64,000 nucleotides of DNA from Paenibacillus sp. FSL R10-2782 (lineage in GTDB: Bacteria; Bacillota; Bacilli; Paenibacillales; Paenibacillaceae). Shown here piece after piece: positions 34,295 through 42,721 of the stretch (positions are counted from its first letter, which is position 1; every line of letters begins with the position of its first letter). The stretch lies in the NCBI RefSeq assembly GCF_038592985.1, contig NZ_CP151951.1, forward strand, positions 1,479,001-1,543,000. Direction: 5' to 3'. The position numbers and the translations under genes were made by a program. The notes beneath the pieces were generated by a model that saw only the letters and a list, made by a program, of their open reading frames with translations, did no database searches and was not told the origin of the DNA.

Positions 34295-35647
34295 CTACTG
34301 TACTAAACTATCCAATTCCGGCTGCAATTTATTCCTCAGAACATACAGCATGATAGCCCCAACAAGGAACGCGACGACATCCGCAATAACAAGTGACCAG
34401 ACCACTCCGTGGAAGCCATTCATACGATTGGAAATAAACAACACAGGAATCAGGGTAATTCCTTGAATAACAGACATAATAAACGCGGCGGTTCCTTGCG
34501 CCGTTGCCTGGAAGATTCCCGTAAACAACGTGGTCATTCCTGTAATGAACAAGGATAAGAACGTCACATGCAAAATGTAGCTCCCCATTTCAATTAATTG
34601 CGGGTCATTCGTAAATAAACCAATTAAGTTGTCGGAAATCAGATAGACGACCAATCCGAACACGACGGCTAACGCTACGATCGCTTTGATCGTGAATCCA
34701 ATGGTATGCTTCATGCGTAATTTATTCGCTGTAAAAGAGAAGGCAATGAGGGGCACGACTCCCTCGCATAAGCCCATCAGAATAAATTCAGGAAATTGCA
34801 ATAAACGTGATGATATTCCGTAAGCCGCTACGGCCTGATCTCCATATTCGATAAGAAAATGGTTGAAGATGAGTGACATTGCACCCAAAAAGATACTCAT
34901 AATAAAGATTGGAACTCCGATTTTGAATACATTGCTTAGAATGTCCTTGGTAGCCTTAAACCATTTTATAGAGACAGTTAAGAATTGGCTCTTATATCCC
35001 ATATGGAAGGCGTAGAATGCACTCGCGACCAAGTTAGAAATGACCGTAGCAGACGCAACGCCGATTATGCCCCAATGGAAAACGAAGATGACCAGCGCAT
35101 CGAGAATAATATTCACGACAACACTCAGAATCATACCGATCATCGACGTGAGAGCCGCACCCTCCGAACGCACGATATTCTCCAGCGTGAAAAATAATAC
35201 GACGAATGGTGAACCCATAAGCATAATTGTGACATAGTCCTTCGTGAAGACGAAGGAGTCAGGCGTTGCCCCCAGGCCATTGACGATTGGATCGATCAAC
35301 GGGAGCCCTACGGCAATTAAGAAAAGACTGAGAACTAAACTGCTGTAAAAGGCGAATGAAGACACATGCTTTACATCATCATATTTTTTCTCTCCCAGCA
35401 AACGTGAGATGAAGGTACCGCTGCCCATGCCAATCAAGTTGCCTAACGCCATTATGATCGCGAATAACGGCAAGGTTAGTGCTAGTGCGGTTAACATGGC
35501 GGTATTGTTGAGAGTGCCAAGGAAATAGGCATTCAAGATGGAATAGATGACACTCATTGACGTACCTAGCATCATAGGTACAGCGAAGTGAGCTACGGCT
35601 TTAGCGATCGGTGCTTTTTCAAAATAATGGAGGTTTTCTGCATCCAT
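34295..35647 (-). CDS. MATE-family multidrug efflux transporter, 450 aa
   Basis: Twelve hydrophobic helices span a MATE (NorM/MepA-like) protein: the first inner helix has HFAVPMMLGTSMSVIYSILNAYF and the C-terminal half repeats the fold (GVPIFIMSIFLGAMSLIFNHFLIEYG, FPEFILMGLCEGVVPLIAF). LGEKKYDDVKHVSSFAF and the SEGAALTSMIGMILSVVVNIILDALVIF stretch are typical. I use ATG 35647 (MDAENLHYF); GTG 35656 is possible. It exports cationic drugs by Na+ or H+ exchange in known members. It is divergent from the TetR gene at 35784, with shared operators. It sits within a DNA insertion in the HAD gene. Confidence 0.87.
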   Translation of the reverse strand: MDAENLHYFEKAPIAKAVAHFAVPMMLGTSMSVIYSILNAYFLGTLNNTAMLTALALTLPLFAIIMALGNLIGMGSGTFISRLLGEKKYDDVKHVSSFAFYSSLVLSLFLIAVGLPLIDPIVNGLGATPDSFVFTKDYVTIMLMGSPFVVLFFTLENIVRSEGAALTSMIGMILSVVVNIILDALVIFVFHWGIIGVASATVISNLVASAFYAFHMGYKSQFLTVSIKWFKATKDILSNVFKIGVPIFIMSIFLGAMSLIFNHFLIEYGDQAVAAYGISSRLLQFPEFILMGLCEGVVPLIAFSFTANKLRMKHTIGFTIKAIVALAVVFGLVVYLISDNLIGLFTNDPQLIEMGSYILHVTFLSLFITGMTTLFTGIFQATAQGTAAFIMSVIQGITLIPVLFISNRMNGFHGVVWSLVIADVVAFLVGAIMLYVLRNKLQPELDSLVQ

Positions 35648-35683
35648 GTGGATCACTACTTTCTTTATATATTTTGTTCTGAC

Positions 35684-35765
35684 CTAACAGTGTTAGTTTG
35701 AACCTTACAGTGTTAGATGGTATCATGTACCTATAGATCTGTAAAGAACAAACTTACACTGTTAG
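35684..35765. promoter_or_regulatory. Three 13-bp operator candidates in the MATE/TetR intergenic region
   Basis: CTAACAGTGTTAG (35684-35696, palindromic around its centre), CTTACAGTGTTAG (35704-35716) and CTTACACTGTTAG (35753-35765) differ at one or two positions. The first two start 20 bp apart, two helical turns, and lie next to the MATE start. The third lies 18 bp before the regulator gene. This layout suggests that the TetR-type protein represses both genes. Confidence 0.65.
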
Positions 35766-35783
35766 ATAAAAGGGCGGATAACG

Positions 35784-36470
35784 ATGAAAAAGCAGCAGCC
35801 TCAGATTTCGGAGAATAAGATTTTGGAAGCCTCGTGGGAGCTTCTGGGGGAGCAGGGGATCGAGAAATTCAGCTTGAGACGATTGGCCGACCGGCTGGGG
35901 ATTCAGGCTCCCTCTCTGTACTGGTACTTCAAGAGCAAGCAGAATCTCTACCAGCGTCTGGCCAACCAGGTATCGAAAATCATTCTGGAGGAGTTTCACT
36001 CCGAGGGAGACTGGAAGGAACAACTGACAGGGCTTGCGGGAACGGTACGGAGCGTGCTCAGCCGGTATCCCTGCTCCACGCAGCTCATGATGATGACGCT
36101 ACCCCATGAACCGGACATCATCCGGTTTACCAACCGGATGATGCTCTGCGTGGAATGGACGCCGCTTGAGCAAGAGCAGAAAATGCAAGTCATTACTACG
36201 TTTGTCAACTATGTCTACTTCTTCGTTCTGGACGCTTATCAGCATGAGCGCAATGTCTCCGCTATCCTTAAGGACCAGGGAGCAGAAGCGCTTCCGGGCG
36301 AGGAGATGATCCGCCTTCTGGACTCTATGAGCGAGACGGAAGCGGGACTGTTCCGGAGGATGTTCACGAACGGGCTGTTCGAGCTGATGGGGACCGACAG
36401 GGCGTTCGAGTTCGGCTTGAAGCTGATTCTGTTGGGGATTGAGCAGGTGATAAAGGAGCAGGAGAAGTAG
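35784..36470 (+). CDS. TetR/AcrR-family repressor, 228 aa
   Basis: The N-terminal DNA-binding domain is clear (ENKILEASWELLGEQGIEKFSLRRLADRLGIQAPSLYWYFKSKQNLYQRLA, residues about 10-60; shown here only as landmarks). The C-terminal ligand-binding domain resembles TetR_C members with YVYFFVLDAYQHE and LFRRMFTNGLFELM. The start ATG follows AAAAGGGCGG. The gene is divergent from the MATE pump and three 13-bp candidate operators lie between them. A local repressor released by the pump's substrate is the simple model. It belongs to the inserted segment. Confidence 0.85.
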   Translation: MKKQQPQISENKILEASWELLGEQGIEKFSLRRLADRLGIQAPSLYWYFKSKQNLYQRLANQVSKIILEEFHSEGDWKEQLTGLAGTVRSVLSRYPCSTQLMMMTLPHEPDIIRFTNRMMLCVEWTPLEQEQKMQVITTFVNYVYFFVLDAYQHERNVSAILKDQGAEALPGEEMIRLLDSMSETEAGLFRRMFTNGLFELMGTDRAFEFGLKLILLGIEQVIKEQEK

Positions 36471-36521
36471 AAGTAACCAAGATGAGGAGTGAACTTACTC
36501 TAACGTAAGAATGATCTGCAT

Positions 36522-36900
36522 ATGAAAATTTTATTAGTCGAAGATGATAAGACGATCGCGTCGGGACTGGAATATTCGCTGCAGCAAGATGGTTATCGGG
36601 CCGTTCTCTGCCATGATGTCGCCTAAGCCAAAAAGGTGCTCGCCGAATACATTGATCAATTCACTCTATGCTTGTTCGATTTACAGCTTCCGGACGGAAA
36701 CGGCTATGAGTTGTGCAAGATGGTGAAGGAGCGGCGAGACATTCCGGTCATCTTCTTAACGGTGATCGACGATGAGGCCAATGTCGTGATGGGACTCGAC
36801 ATGGGAGCCGATGATTACATTACCAAACCTTTTAGAATACGTGAGCTTCTCTCCCGGATCAAGTCCGTCTTGCGGAGATACCAAAAGCCGTCCCACGCCG
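36522..36900 (+). pseudogene. Response regulator receiver domain, broken (stop codon and missing output domain)
   Basis: ATG 36522 starts a CheY-like receiver: MKILLVEDDKTIASG, then an in-frame TAA at 36624. The reading continues in the same frame to LCLFDLQLPDGNGYEL with the phospho-Asp, FLTVIDDEANVVMGLDMGADDYITKPFRIREL and KSVLRRYQK. The DNA-binding domain expected after this is lost at the junction with the HAD fragment near 36900. Both the nonsense mutation and the truncation indicate a dead remnant carried on the edge of the insertion. Its original family was probably OmpR/VanR type. Confidence 0.85.
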
Positions 36901-36903
36901 TAG

Positions 36904-37167
36904 CTATCTGGAACGGTTGGCTATGCCAAGCCTGATCCACGTATTTTCGAAGTAGTGAACGAACGGACAGGGACTCTGGCGGAGCATTGCTGCTATATTG
37001 GGGATTCCTGGCGTAATGACGTGGCGGGAGCTGTAGCGGCGAATTGGCGGGTCATCTGGTTCAATCACAGAAAGGTTGCCCCGGAGTCCGAGATAGCAGG
37101 AACCTATGAAGCAGCAGCAAGCTATTCAGAACTGAAAAAATTACTGCTGTATCCGACAGATGTCTAA
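36904..37167 (+). pseudogene. HAD-family phosphatase, C-terminal fragment
   Basis: The frame beginning LSGTVGYAKPDPRIFEVV has HAD motif III (the Lys in YAKPD) and motif IV (GDSWRNDVAGA). The final residues SYSELKKLLLYPTDV are the usual C-terminus. It complements the fragment at 33803 and has no start codon of its own near the junction. About 20 residues between the two halves are missing, so the insertion came with a small deletion or the sequence is rearranged. The downstream kinase gene follows 42 bases after the stop. Confidence 0.85.
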
Positions 37168-37209
37168 CTTCATTCCAATGTTTTAGAACAGAGAAGGAAG
37201 GGATCGCGC

Positions 37210-37890
37210 ATGGTTGAACAATGGAGGCAGGCAGACGAAATTATAAGTCAAGTGACTGTTTACAGTACGGAGGATAATGATCCGGTAACAATTAAAACAG
37301 TCTCCCATGACGTCCGTTGTATTGGCATCGGGACGGATGCGGCCGTATTTACGCTCGATACGTTGCCCGGCTACGCGTTCAAGGTGTACTCAGACATGGC
37401 GATCGAGAAAAAGGATGCGGAGGCCGATGTATACGAGCGTTTGCGGGGCTCTGATTTTTTTCCACATTATTACGGGAAAGGTGACAAGTATATTGTCATA
37501 AGCTATGAATCAGGTATTACGCTGCTGGATTGTCTGCTGCAAGGCATTCCTGTGCCGGAGCAGGTCATTCTGGACGTGGAAGAGGCGAGGGAGTTTGTCC
37601 GATCCAAGGGGCTGAACCCTCGTGATATTCATCTCAAAAATGTACTGATGCAAGATGGACGCGCCAAGGTATTGGACGTATCCGAATACGTGAAGGAGGG
37701 CTATGACAAGCGCTGGGAGCATCTGGTGTGGGCGTATCATACGTTTTACTCAGGTATCTCGGAGGTTAAAGTTCCGTCATGGATTCTGGATACGATTAAA
37801 AAATGGTACTACAAGCTGGACAACTCCAGCTTTAATCTGGAGGAGTTCGCCCAACGCGTCAGCCAGTTATTTTCCAAATGGAAGTCATAG
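37210..37890 (+). CDS. Small serine/threonine kinase-like protein, 226 aa
   Basis: ATG start with AGAGAAGGAAGGG upstream. The protein has a shortened kinase-like fold: a glycine-poor nucleotide loop (GIGTDAAVFTLD), a Lys in YAFKVYSD, a hinge (YIVISYESGITL), a catalytic loop RDIHLKNVLM with Asp and Asn, and an LDVSEY segment in place of DFG. B. subtilis YrzF and related Paenibacillus proteins have this form. Substrates are unknown. The lack of DFG and the short C-lobe leave open that it is a small-molecule kinase or a pseudokinase. Confidence 0.75.
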   Translation: MVEQWRQADEIISQVTVYSTEDNDPVTIKTVSHDVRCIGIGTDAAVFTLDTLPGYAFKVYSDMAIEKKDAEADVYERLRGSDFFPHYYGKGDKYIVISYESGITLLDCLLQGIPVPEQVILDVEEAREFVRSKGLNPRDIHLKNVLMQDGRAKVLDVSEYVKEGYDKRWEHLVWAYHTFYSGISEVKVPSWILDTIKKWYYKLDNSSFNLEEFAQRVSQLFSKWKS

Positions 37891-37915
37891 CTGCAGGAAA
37901 TCTTGATCTTCTTAT

Positions 37916-37962
37916 AAAAAAAGGATTGCACCCGTATTAGGTAGGGGAGCAATCCTTTTTGG
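37916..37962. terminator. Bidirectional terminator between the kinase and malic enzyme genes
   Basis: AAAAAAGGATTGC and GCAATCCTTTTT form a 12-bp stem with a 19-base loop. A-runs on the left and T-runs on the right allow function on both strands for the convergent genes. Confidence 0.85.
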
Positions 37963-37984
37963 CACGTTACATGGTAGTTCTCTT

Positions 37985-39403
37985 TTACCTGAAATCGCGA
38001 GGTACTCTTCTGGCGGTTCCGCTCTCAATCGCAGCCTGAATGACCTTCTCACGCACCCGCTGAACGGCATTCTCGTTAAATACGCCGGGAATGATATACA
38101 GCTTGTTTAATTCTTCGGGACGGATCGTACTCGCAATGGCTTCGGCTGCCGCAAGCTTCATCTCCTCGTTAATTTCACGGGCGCGACAGTCGAGCGCCGC
38201 ACGGAATATGCCGGGAAAGCAAAGCACGTTGTTGATCTGGTTAGGGTAGTCTGAACGTCCGGTGGCAATGACACCTGCGATGTCTTCGATATCCTCGGGT
38301 GCAATTTCGGGAACCGGGTTAGCCATGGTGAACAGCACGGGGGCCTCGTTCATGCGTTTTACGTCTTCCCGCTGGAGTAGTCCGCCTGCCGATAGACCGA
38401 TAAACACGTCAGCGCCTTTCAGAACCTCGGACAGCGTGCCTGACAACCGTTCGGGGTTGGTATGCTGTGCGTACCAGTTCCACACCGGATGATCGTATGT
38501 TTCATCAGCTGTAATGGCTCCGTGGCGATCTACACCAATGATGTTAACGGCACCCGCAGACAGCAAAATTTTAGTGCAGGCTACTCCCGCAGCTCCGATG
38601 CCGCAGACCACGATTTTGACCTCGGACAGTGCTTTGCCGACGACTTTAAGAGCGTTGATCAGTCCTGCATACAACACAACAGCGGTGCCATGCTGGTCAT
38701 CATGAAAAACAGGAATGTCTAGTTCCTGACGTAGCCGTTGCTCAATTTCAAAGCAGCGGGGCGATGAAATATCCTCCAGATTAATACCGCCGAAAGCTGG
38801 AGCGATTTGCTTGATCGCCTTGATGATTTCCTCAGTGTCCTGTGTGTCCAGACAAATCGGGAAAGCATCGACAGACCCAAGCTGCTTGAAGAGCATTGCT
38901 TTGCCTTCCATGACCGGCATAGCCGCGTAGGGGCCAATATTGCCCAAGCCGAGGACAGCGCTTCCGTCCGAGACGACTGCAACCGTGTTACGTTTGATCG
39001 TCAAACGGAAGGCTTTGTCCGGCTCTTCATGAATCGCCATACACACACGTGCTACATCTGGAGTGTACACCCGGGACAAGTCGTCGCGATTCTGAATCGG
39101 AACCTTGGGCTGCATTTCAATTTTACCTCCAAGGTGCAGCAGAAATGTCCGGTCAGAGATGGACAGTATCTTCACGCCTTGCACTTTTTTAATCTGGGCA
39201 ATCATTCGGTCGATTTCGGCCGGATCAGCAACGGTAACCGTAATATCCCGCACGGTGACCTTTTCAGAGGTGCGAATGACGTCAATTGCAATAACATCCC
39301 CGCCATGTTCGTTGACCAGCGTAATCAATTGACCAAATTGGATGTGCTCAGTGGAAATTTCCAGTCGTAAAATGATATTTTTACCGCCAATACCGCCTTG
39401 CAT
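37985..39403 (-). CDS. NAD-dependent malic enzyme with N-terminal ACT domain, 472 aa
   Basis: ATG at 39403 follows AAAGGAGGAATTTAT. Residues about 9-85 form an ACT domain (IILRLEISTEHIQFGQLITLVNE, VQGVKILSISDRTFLLH), a likely amino-acid sensor. The malic enzyme core follows with YTPDVARVCMAI, GSAVLGLGNIGPYAAMPVMEGKAMLFK, INLEDISSPRCFEIE, FHDDQHGTAVV and the NAD site VVCGIGAAGVACTKIL. It decarboxylates malate to pyruvate. The ACT fusion is typical of a Bacilli paralogue distinct from YtsJ. It is single-gene, convergent with the kinase gene. Confidence 0.93.
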   Translation of the reverse strand: MQGGIGGKNIILRLEISTEHIQFGQLITLVNEHGGDVIAIDVIRTSEKVTVRDITVTVADPAEIDRMIAQIKKVQGVKILSISDRTFLLHLGGKIEMQPKVPIQNRDDLSRVYTPDVARVCMAIHEEPDKAFRLTIKRNTVAVVSDGSAVLGLGNIGPYAAMPVMEGKAMLFKQLGSVDAFPICLDTQDTEEIIKAIKQIAPAFGGINLEDISSPRCFEIEQRLRQELDIPVFHDDQHGTAVVLYAGLINALKVVGKALSEVKIVVCGIGAAGVACTKILLSAGAVNIIGVDRHGAITADETYDHPVWNWYAQHTNPERLSGTLSEVLKGADVFIGLSAGGLLQREDVKRMNEAPVLFTMANPVPEIAPEDIEDIAGVIATGRSDYPNQINNVLCFPGIFRAALDCRAREINEEMKLAAAEAIASTIRPEELNKLYIIPGVFNENAVQRVREKVIQAAIESGTARRVPRDFR

Positions 39404-39780
39404 ATAAATTCCTCCTTTAGTGTTCCATACAAAATAAGTAGGATCAATTGTTTGCGTTTACAATCGAAAGCGTGCCTAAGAGGTGAATTTAATATTTCAA
39501 ATTAGTGGATTCTTTCCCTATCATAGTGAACAATCTCCCACTTGTACAGATAAAGCTGAATTAAATCTCACATTTGCATCAAAAAAGGACAAATGCCAGG
39601 CTCTGTTTCAGCTCCGAAGCTACGTTATATTTTTGCCGTAATAAATTTCATTCATTAACCTGGAATCAACGTTCACGTACGCTCTTGACCAAATCCTCGT
39701 GAACGTCTTCATTAAAGATACAATGAATCTCCCGAACCATCGTTTTTCGCGGCACCCGCAGTCCACCGGATCGCATTGTC
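39404..39780. other. Intergenic stretch upstream of the malic enzyme gene
   Basis: No gene is found on either strand. The first 100 bases hold the malic enzyme promoter region on the minus strand. A hairpin GTTCACG/CGTGAAC spans about 39669-39705. The sequence after it begins to show remnants of the regulator pseudogene. Confidence 0.5.
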
Positions 39781-40300
39781 TATTTAAGAACCGCGCTGGC
39801 TTTCATATATCCGTGAAGTTCTGACAGAAGCAGACGGCTTGAGGGAGTCCACACACAAGGCTTTAAGGCTGCTGGACGCTATTACCTGAGCGAGCTTTGT
39901 TTTGACATGCCGAAACATCATACGCATATACTTTAATTCACGTTTAGCTAATCTTTAGTAACAGGATTTATAATGACAAAGCAGATGATGAATAGAACGC
40001 TCTGTGGACATTTGGCGCACAGTCAGCAGGACAAGGAAAATGAAGGCCGTAAACGCCCATGTTCGGGGTTAAGTCTCGTGCAATTCACGAGGCGCTTTCA
40101 GACGGTGGTGGGCTTGACAGCCATCCGGTATGTAACCGCGCTGCGTCTTGAGAAGGCCTGGACTTTATTGCTGGAGACAGAATATACGCTGGATTATATT
40201 GGGAAAAATGCGGATATCTGAACGGATTTTATTGTAGTCGATTTTTTTTCGTCAGAAAACACGTGTCACCTTCACAATATCGCAAGCTTAACCGAATATG
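39781..40300 (+). pseudogene. AraC-family regulator remnant with several lesions
   Basis: A C-terminal AraC helix-turn-helix is readable from about 40078 (LVQFTRRFQTVVGLTAIRYVTALRLEKAWTLL...LDYIGK). It then needs a -1 or +2 frame change near 40205. In the new frame it continues CGYLNGFYCSRFFFVRKHVSPSQYRKLNR to a stop near 40300, the usual end of AraC domains. Upstream scraps in other frames (EVLTEADGLRESTHKALRLLDAIT near 39822-39888; YYLSELCFDMPKHHTHIL near 39877-39930) look like the linker. The gene is dead. Its former targets are not known. Confidence 0.75.
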
Positions 40301-40494
40301 ATTATAGACTTGCAGGGAAAGTGACTTTGGGCATTGCGTAAAATGAGAAAAGAAACTTCAGCTAATAATAAGCGTATATTAAATAAACGTAAGAAGCTAA
40401 GAATTATGAAGTTAAAATGAATTTGATAGCAAAAAGAATTTCACAATCCCATCCCATGTTACACTGAAAGTAAAATGGTGAAAGGAGTTTCAAG

Positions 40495-41343
40495 ATGCTG
40501 GCTTTGTCCGATCCGGCCTGGGCTTTGCTCCAAGGCCCCTATGGTTCCTCTCAATACGTCCCGGAAATGTTGAAGCAGCTCCAAGCCGGATATGACGGCG
40601 AAATGGCTGACACCTTGTATTGGGAGGAACTGTATCACCAAAATACGTTATATACTTGTACCTTCGCAGCTGTACCGTACCTCGTAGATATTGCGTTAAG
40701 CACTTCTGATATAAGTATTCGAGCGGATATTTATAATATTTGCGGAATATTCGAAGCCAAAAATGTTAATCCATTACATACAAAAGTTCCGTTGGAATTT
40801 GCAAGGGATCAGGTAGAATTGGATGCAGATTTGGCTGAATATATATATGAACAATACCAACAAGCCATTGTCCGGCTTACAGGATTAACCGAGGAAATAG
40901 TGCTGTATGCCAAGGACCACGAAGGAGATGTTGGCAAGCGTTATGTTTTGGCTGCGGGGGCTGCCTTTCAGGGTTATCGATGTGTAGCTTTTATGCTGCA
41001 AAGCTTTGATACTGGTGATGAATATACGCTGGATTGTCCGCATTGCGGAACTTCGCTCTATATTTGGCCTGCTGAACAAAGTGATGTTCTGGTGGTTTAC
41101 GATAAAGATCCGGTAAACTCAAACAATCTGATTCCCTATTCGATCCAACCCGGCTCATTGGACCATAAAGGCTCTAATCTACAATGGCTATATCAATATG
41201 CCCAAAAAATTGAAGAGAACAACCTTTTGGCCCATTTACCCTATTTAAACGGTCGGATGAATTGTCCCGTTTGCAATACACCGATCTCCATTTGGGACGA
41301 GCTGATGAAAACAGCTAATGGTGTCCGAAAGTACACCGCTTAA
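40495..41343 (+). CDS. Hypothetical protein with two CxxC pairs, 282 aa
   Basis: ATG start with GAAAGGAGTTTCAAG upstream. The N-terminal two thirds are helical and Ala/Leu/Tyr-rich (YTCTFAAVPYLVDIAL, FARDQVELDADLAEYIYEQYQQAIVRL), recalling HEAT-like repeats. Two zinc-type pairs occur at CPHCG near residue 182 and CPVC near residue 260 and may bind one metal together. No family is recognised. Similar proteins of unknown function are found in toxin-immunity and polymorphic loci, but that link is weak. The gene is single and faces the pseudouridine synthase gene. Confidence 0.65.
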   Translation: MLALSDPAWALLQGPYGSSQYVPEMLKQLQAGYDGEMADTLYWEELYHQNTLYTCTFAAVPYLVDIALSTSDISIRADIYNICGIFEAKNVNPLHTKVPLEFARDQVELDADLAEYIYEQYQQAIVRLTGLTEEIVLYAKDHEGDVGKRYVLAAGAAFQGYRCVAFMLQSFDTGDEYTLDCPHCGTSLYIWPAEQSDVLVVYDKDPVNSNNLIPYSIQPGSLDHKGSNLQWLYQYAQKIEENNLLAHLPYLNGRMNCPVCNTPISIWDELMKTANGVRKYTA

Positions 41344-41426
41344 TGAATAAAAAGGGGGCTGTATCATACACCCCCCTGATTTTCCCGTAGATCCGCTCCA
41401 ATTATTCCTGCTTGTCTTACATAAGT

Positions 41427-42473
41427 CTACTCCCGAAACGGATTTAGAAAGGTTTTAGGAATGTCGGATTCAAACCGCAGCAATACTCCAGTGACGGGAT
41501 GAATAAACGACAACACCCGCGCATGGAGACCAAGGCGACCGATAGATTTGGCTTTGGAGCCGTATTTTTTATCTCCCACAATCGGATGGCCGATATCCTC
41601 CATATGAACGCGGATTTGGTTCTTGCGTCCGGTTTCCAAACGTACTTCCAGCAAAGAAAAATGCCGATTGGCCTGAAGCAGCTTGTAATGAGTAACCGCG
41701 TGCTGTCCGTCATTCGGATACGGGCTGGAATACATTTTCAGCGTCTTGCTTTCTTTCAGCCATGAGGTGATGGTACCCGCAGCTTTTTTAACCTGTCCTT
41801 CTACAAGAGCAATGTACGTTCGTTCATACACGACTTCCTTCCACGCTTGTTGCATTTCCTGCTGTATGGCTTCGCTTTTCGCAAACATCATAACTCCGGA
41901 TGTATCACGATCCAGACGATGCAGCACAAAAATACGATTGTATGGATGTTCTCGTCGCACATGTGCCGTAAGCTGACGATATGCTGTTACTTCCTGTTCC
42001 TGCGCAGAGGCGACGGACAGCAGCCCGGCATCCTTGTGGATAACAATAATGGCTTCATCCTCATGCAAAATACGCAGCCCGGTCAGCGGCACCTCGGGAG
42101 TGATTTTTTCCTTGGAGAGCGCTACAGTCTGACCCTGCTCAAGCGGAAAATTGTACACAGTCCGAGGAATGCCGTTCACGGACACCTGTCCACGGGCCAG
42201 CGCTGATTTAATGGAATTGCGGCCCATGCCAGACACATGCTCTACCAAAAAATTCAACAGCTCGGCAGGCTCCTGCACGATGTAAGTTTTTGCAACGTTT
42301 TTTTCTGGTTTACCGTGCTCTCGGGCAGCAGTTTTATCAAAAACCCCCGCTTTGCCCCGTGCATCGGGTCTATGTGAGCCGGATTTTCCGGCGGGTTTGT
42401 GGCTGCGTCTGGAGTTGCCTGTGTTTGGCGTGGATTTTGTATGATTTTTTCGATTGGGTTTACGATTGTTCAT
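41427..42473 (-). CDS. RluA-family RNA pseudouridine synthase, 348 aa
   Basis: ATG at 42473 (MNNRKPNRKNHTKS) follows AAGGAGAAAGAACC; a reading to 42635 has no ribosome site. A basic, disordered N-terminal tail of about 65 residues comes first. An S4-like RNA-binding domain follows (LLNFLVEHVSGMGRNSIKSALARGQVSVNG), then the catalytic domain with HRLDRDTSGVMMFAKS (catalytic Asp in RLDRDTSG). RKNQIRVHMEDIGHPIVGDKKYG closes the fold. It isomerises uridine in rRNA or tRNA in the RluA/RluD class. The target site cannot be told from sequence. Confidence 0.9.
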   Translation of the reverse strand: MNNRKPNRKNHTKSTPNTGNSRRSHKPAGKSGSHRPDARGKAGVFDKTAAREHGKPEKNVAKTYIVQEPAELLNFLVEHVSGMGRNSIKSALARGQVSVNGIPRTVYNFPLEQGQTVALSKEKITPEVPLTGLRILHEDEAIIVIHKDAGLLSVASAQEQEVTAYRQLTAHVRREHPYNRIFVLHRLDRDTSGVMMFAKSEAIQQEMQQAWKEVVYERTYIALVEGQVKKAAGTITSWLKESKTLKMYSSPYPNDGQHAVTHYKLLQANRHFSLLEVRLETGRKNQIRVHMEDIGHPIVGDKKYGSKAKSIGRLGLHARVLSFIHPVTGVLLRFESDIPKTFLNPFRE

Positions 42474-42721
42474 AGGTTCTTTCTCCTTCTTGATACCGTG
42501 TCTCATCATAAGTAATGGACAAACTTGCGGCACCGTGTCCACTATATCATGAGAAAACAGCGAACGCCATGGTAGAAAGGGTTCGATAAGAATTTCATTA
42601 TACATCATGCCTATGGACTTCCAGCGGTTGAACATTACCCTGAACCCCGGTAAACTAAAGGTAACGAAAGATAAGCCGATATGCGTCGAGGGACGCCAGA
42701 AATATGAGGAGTTTTGAAACT

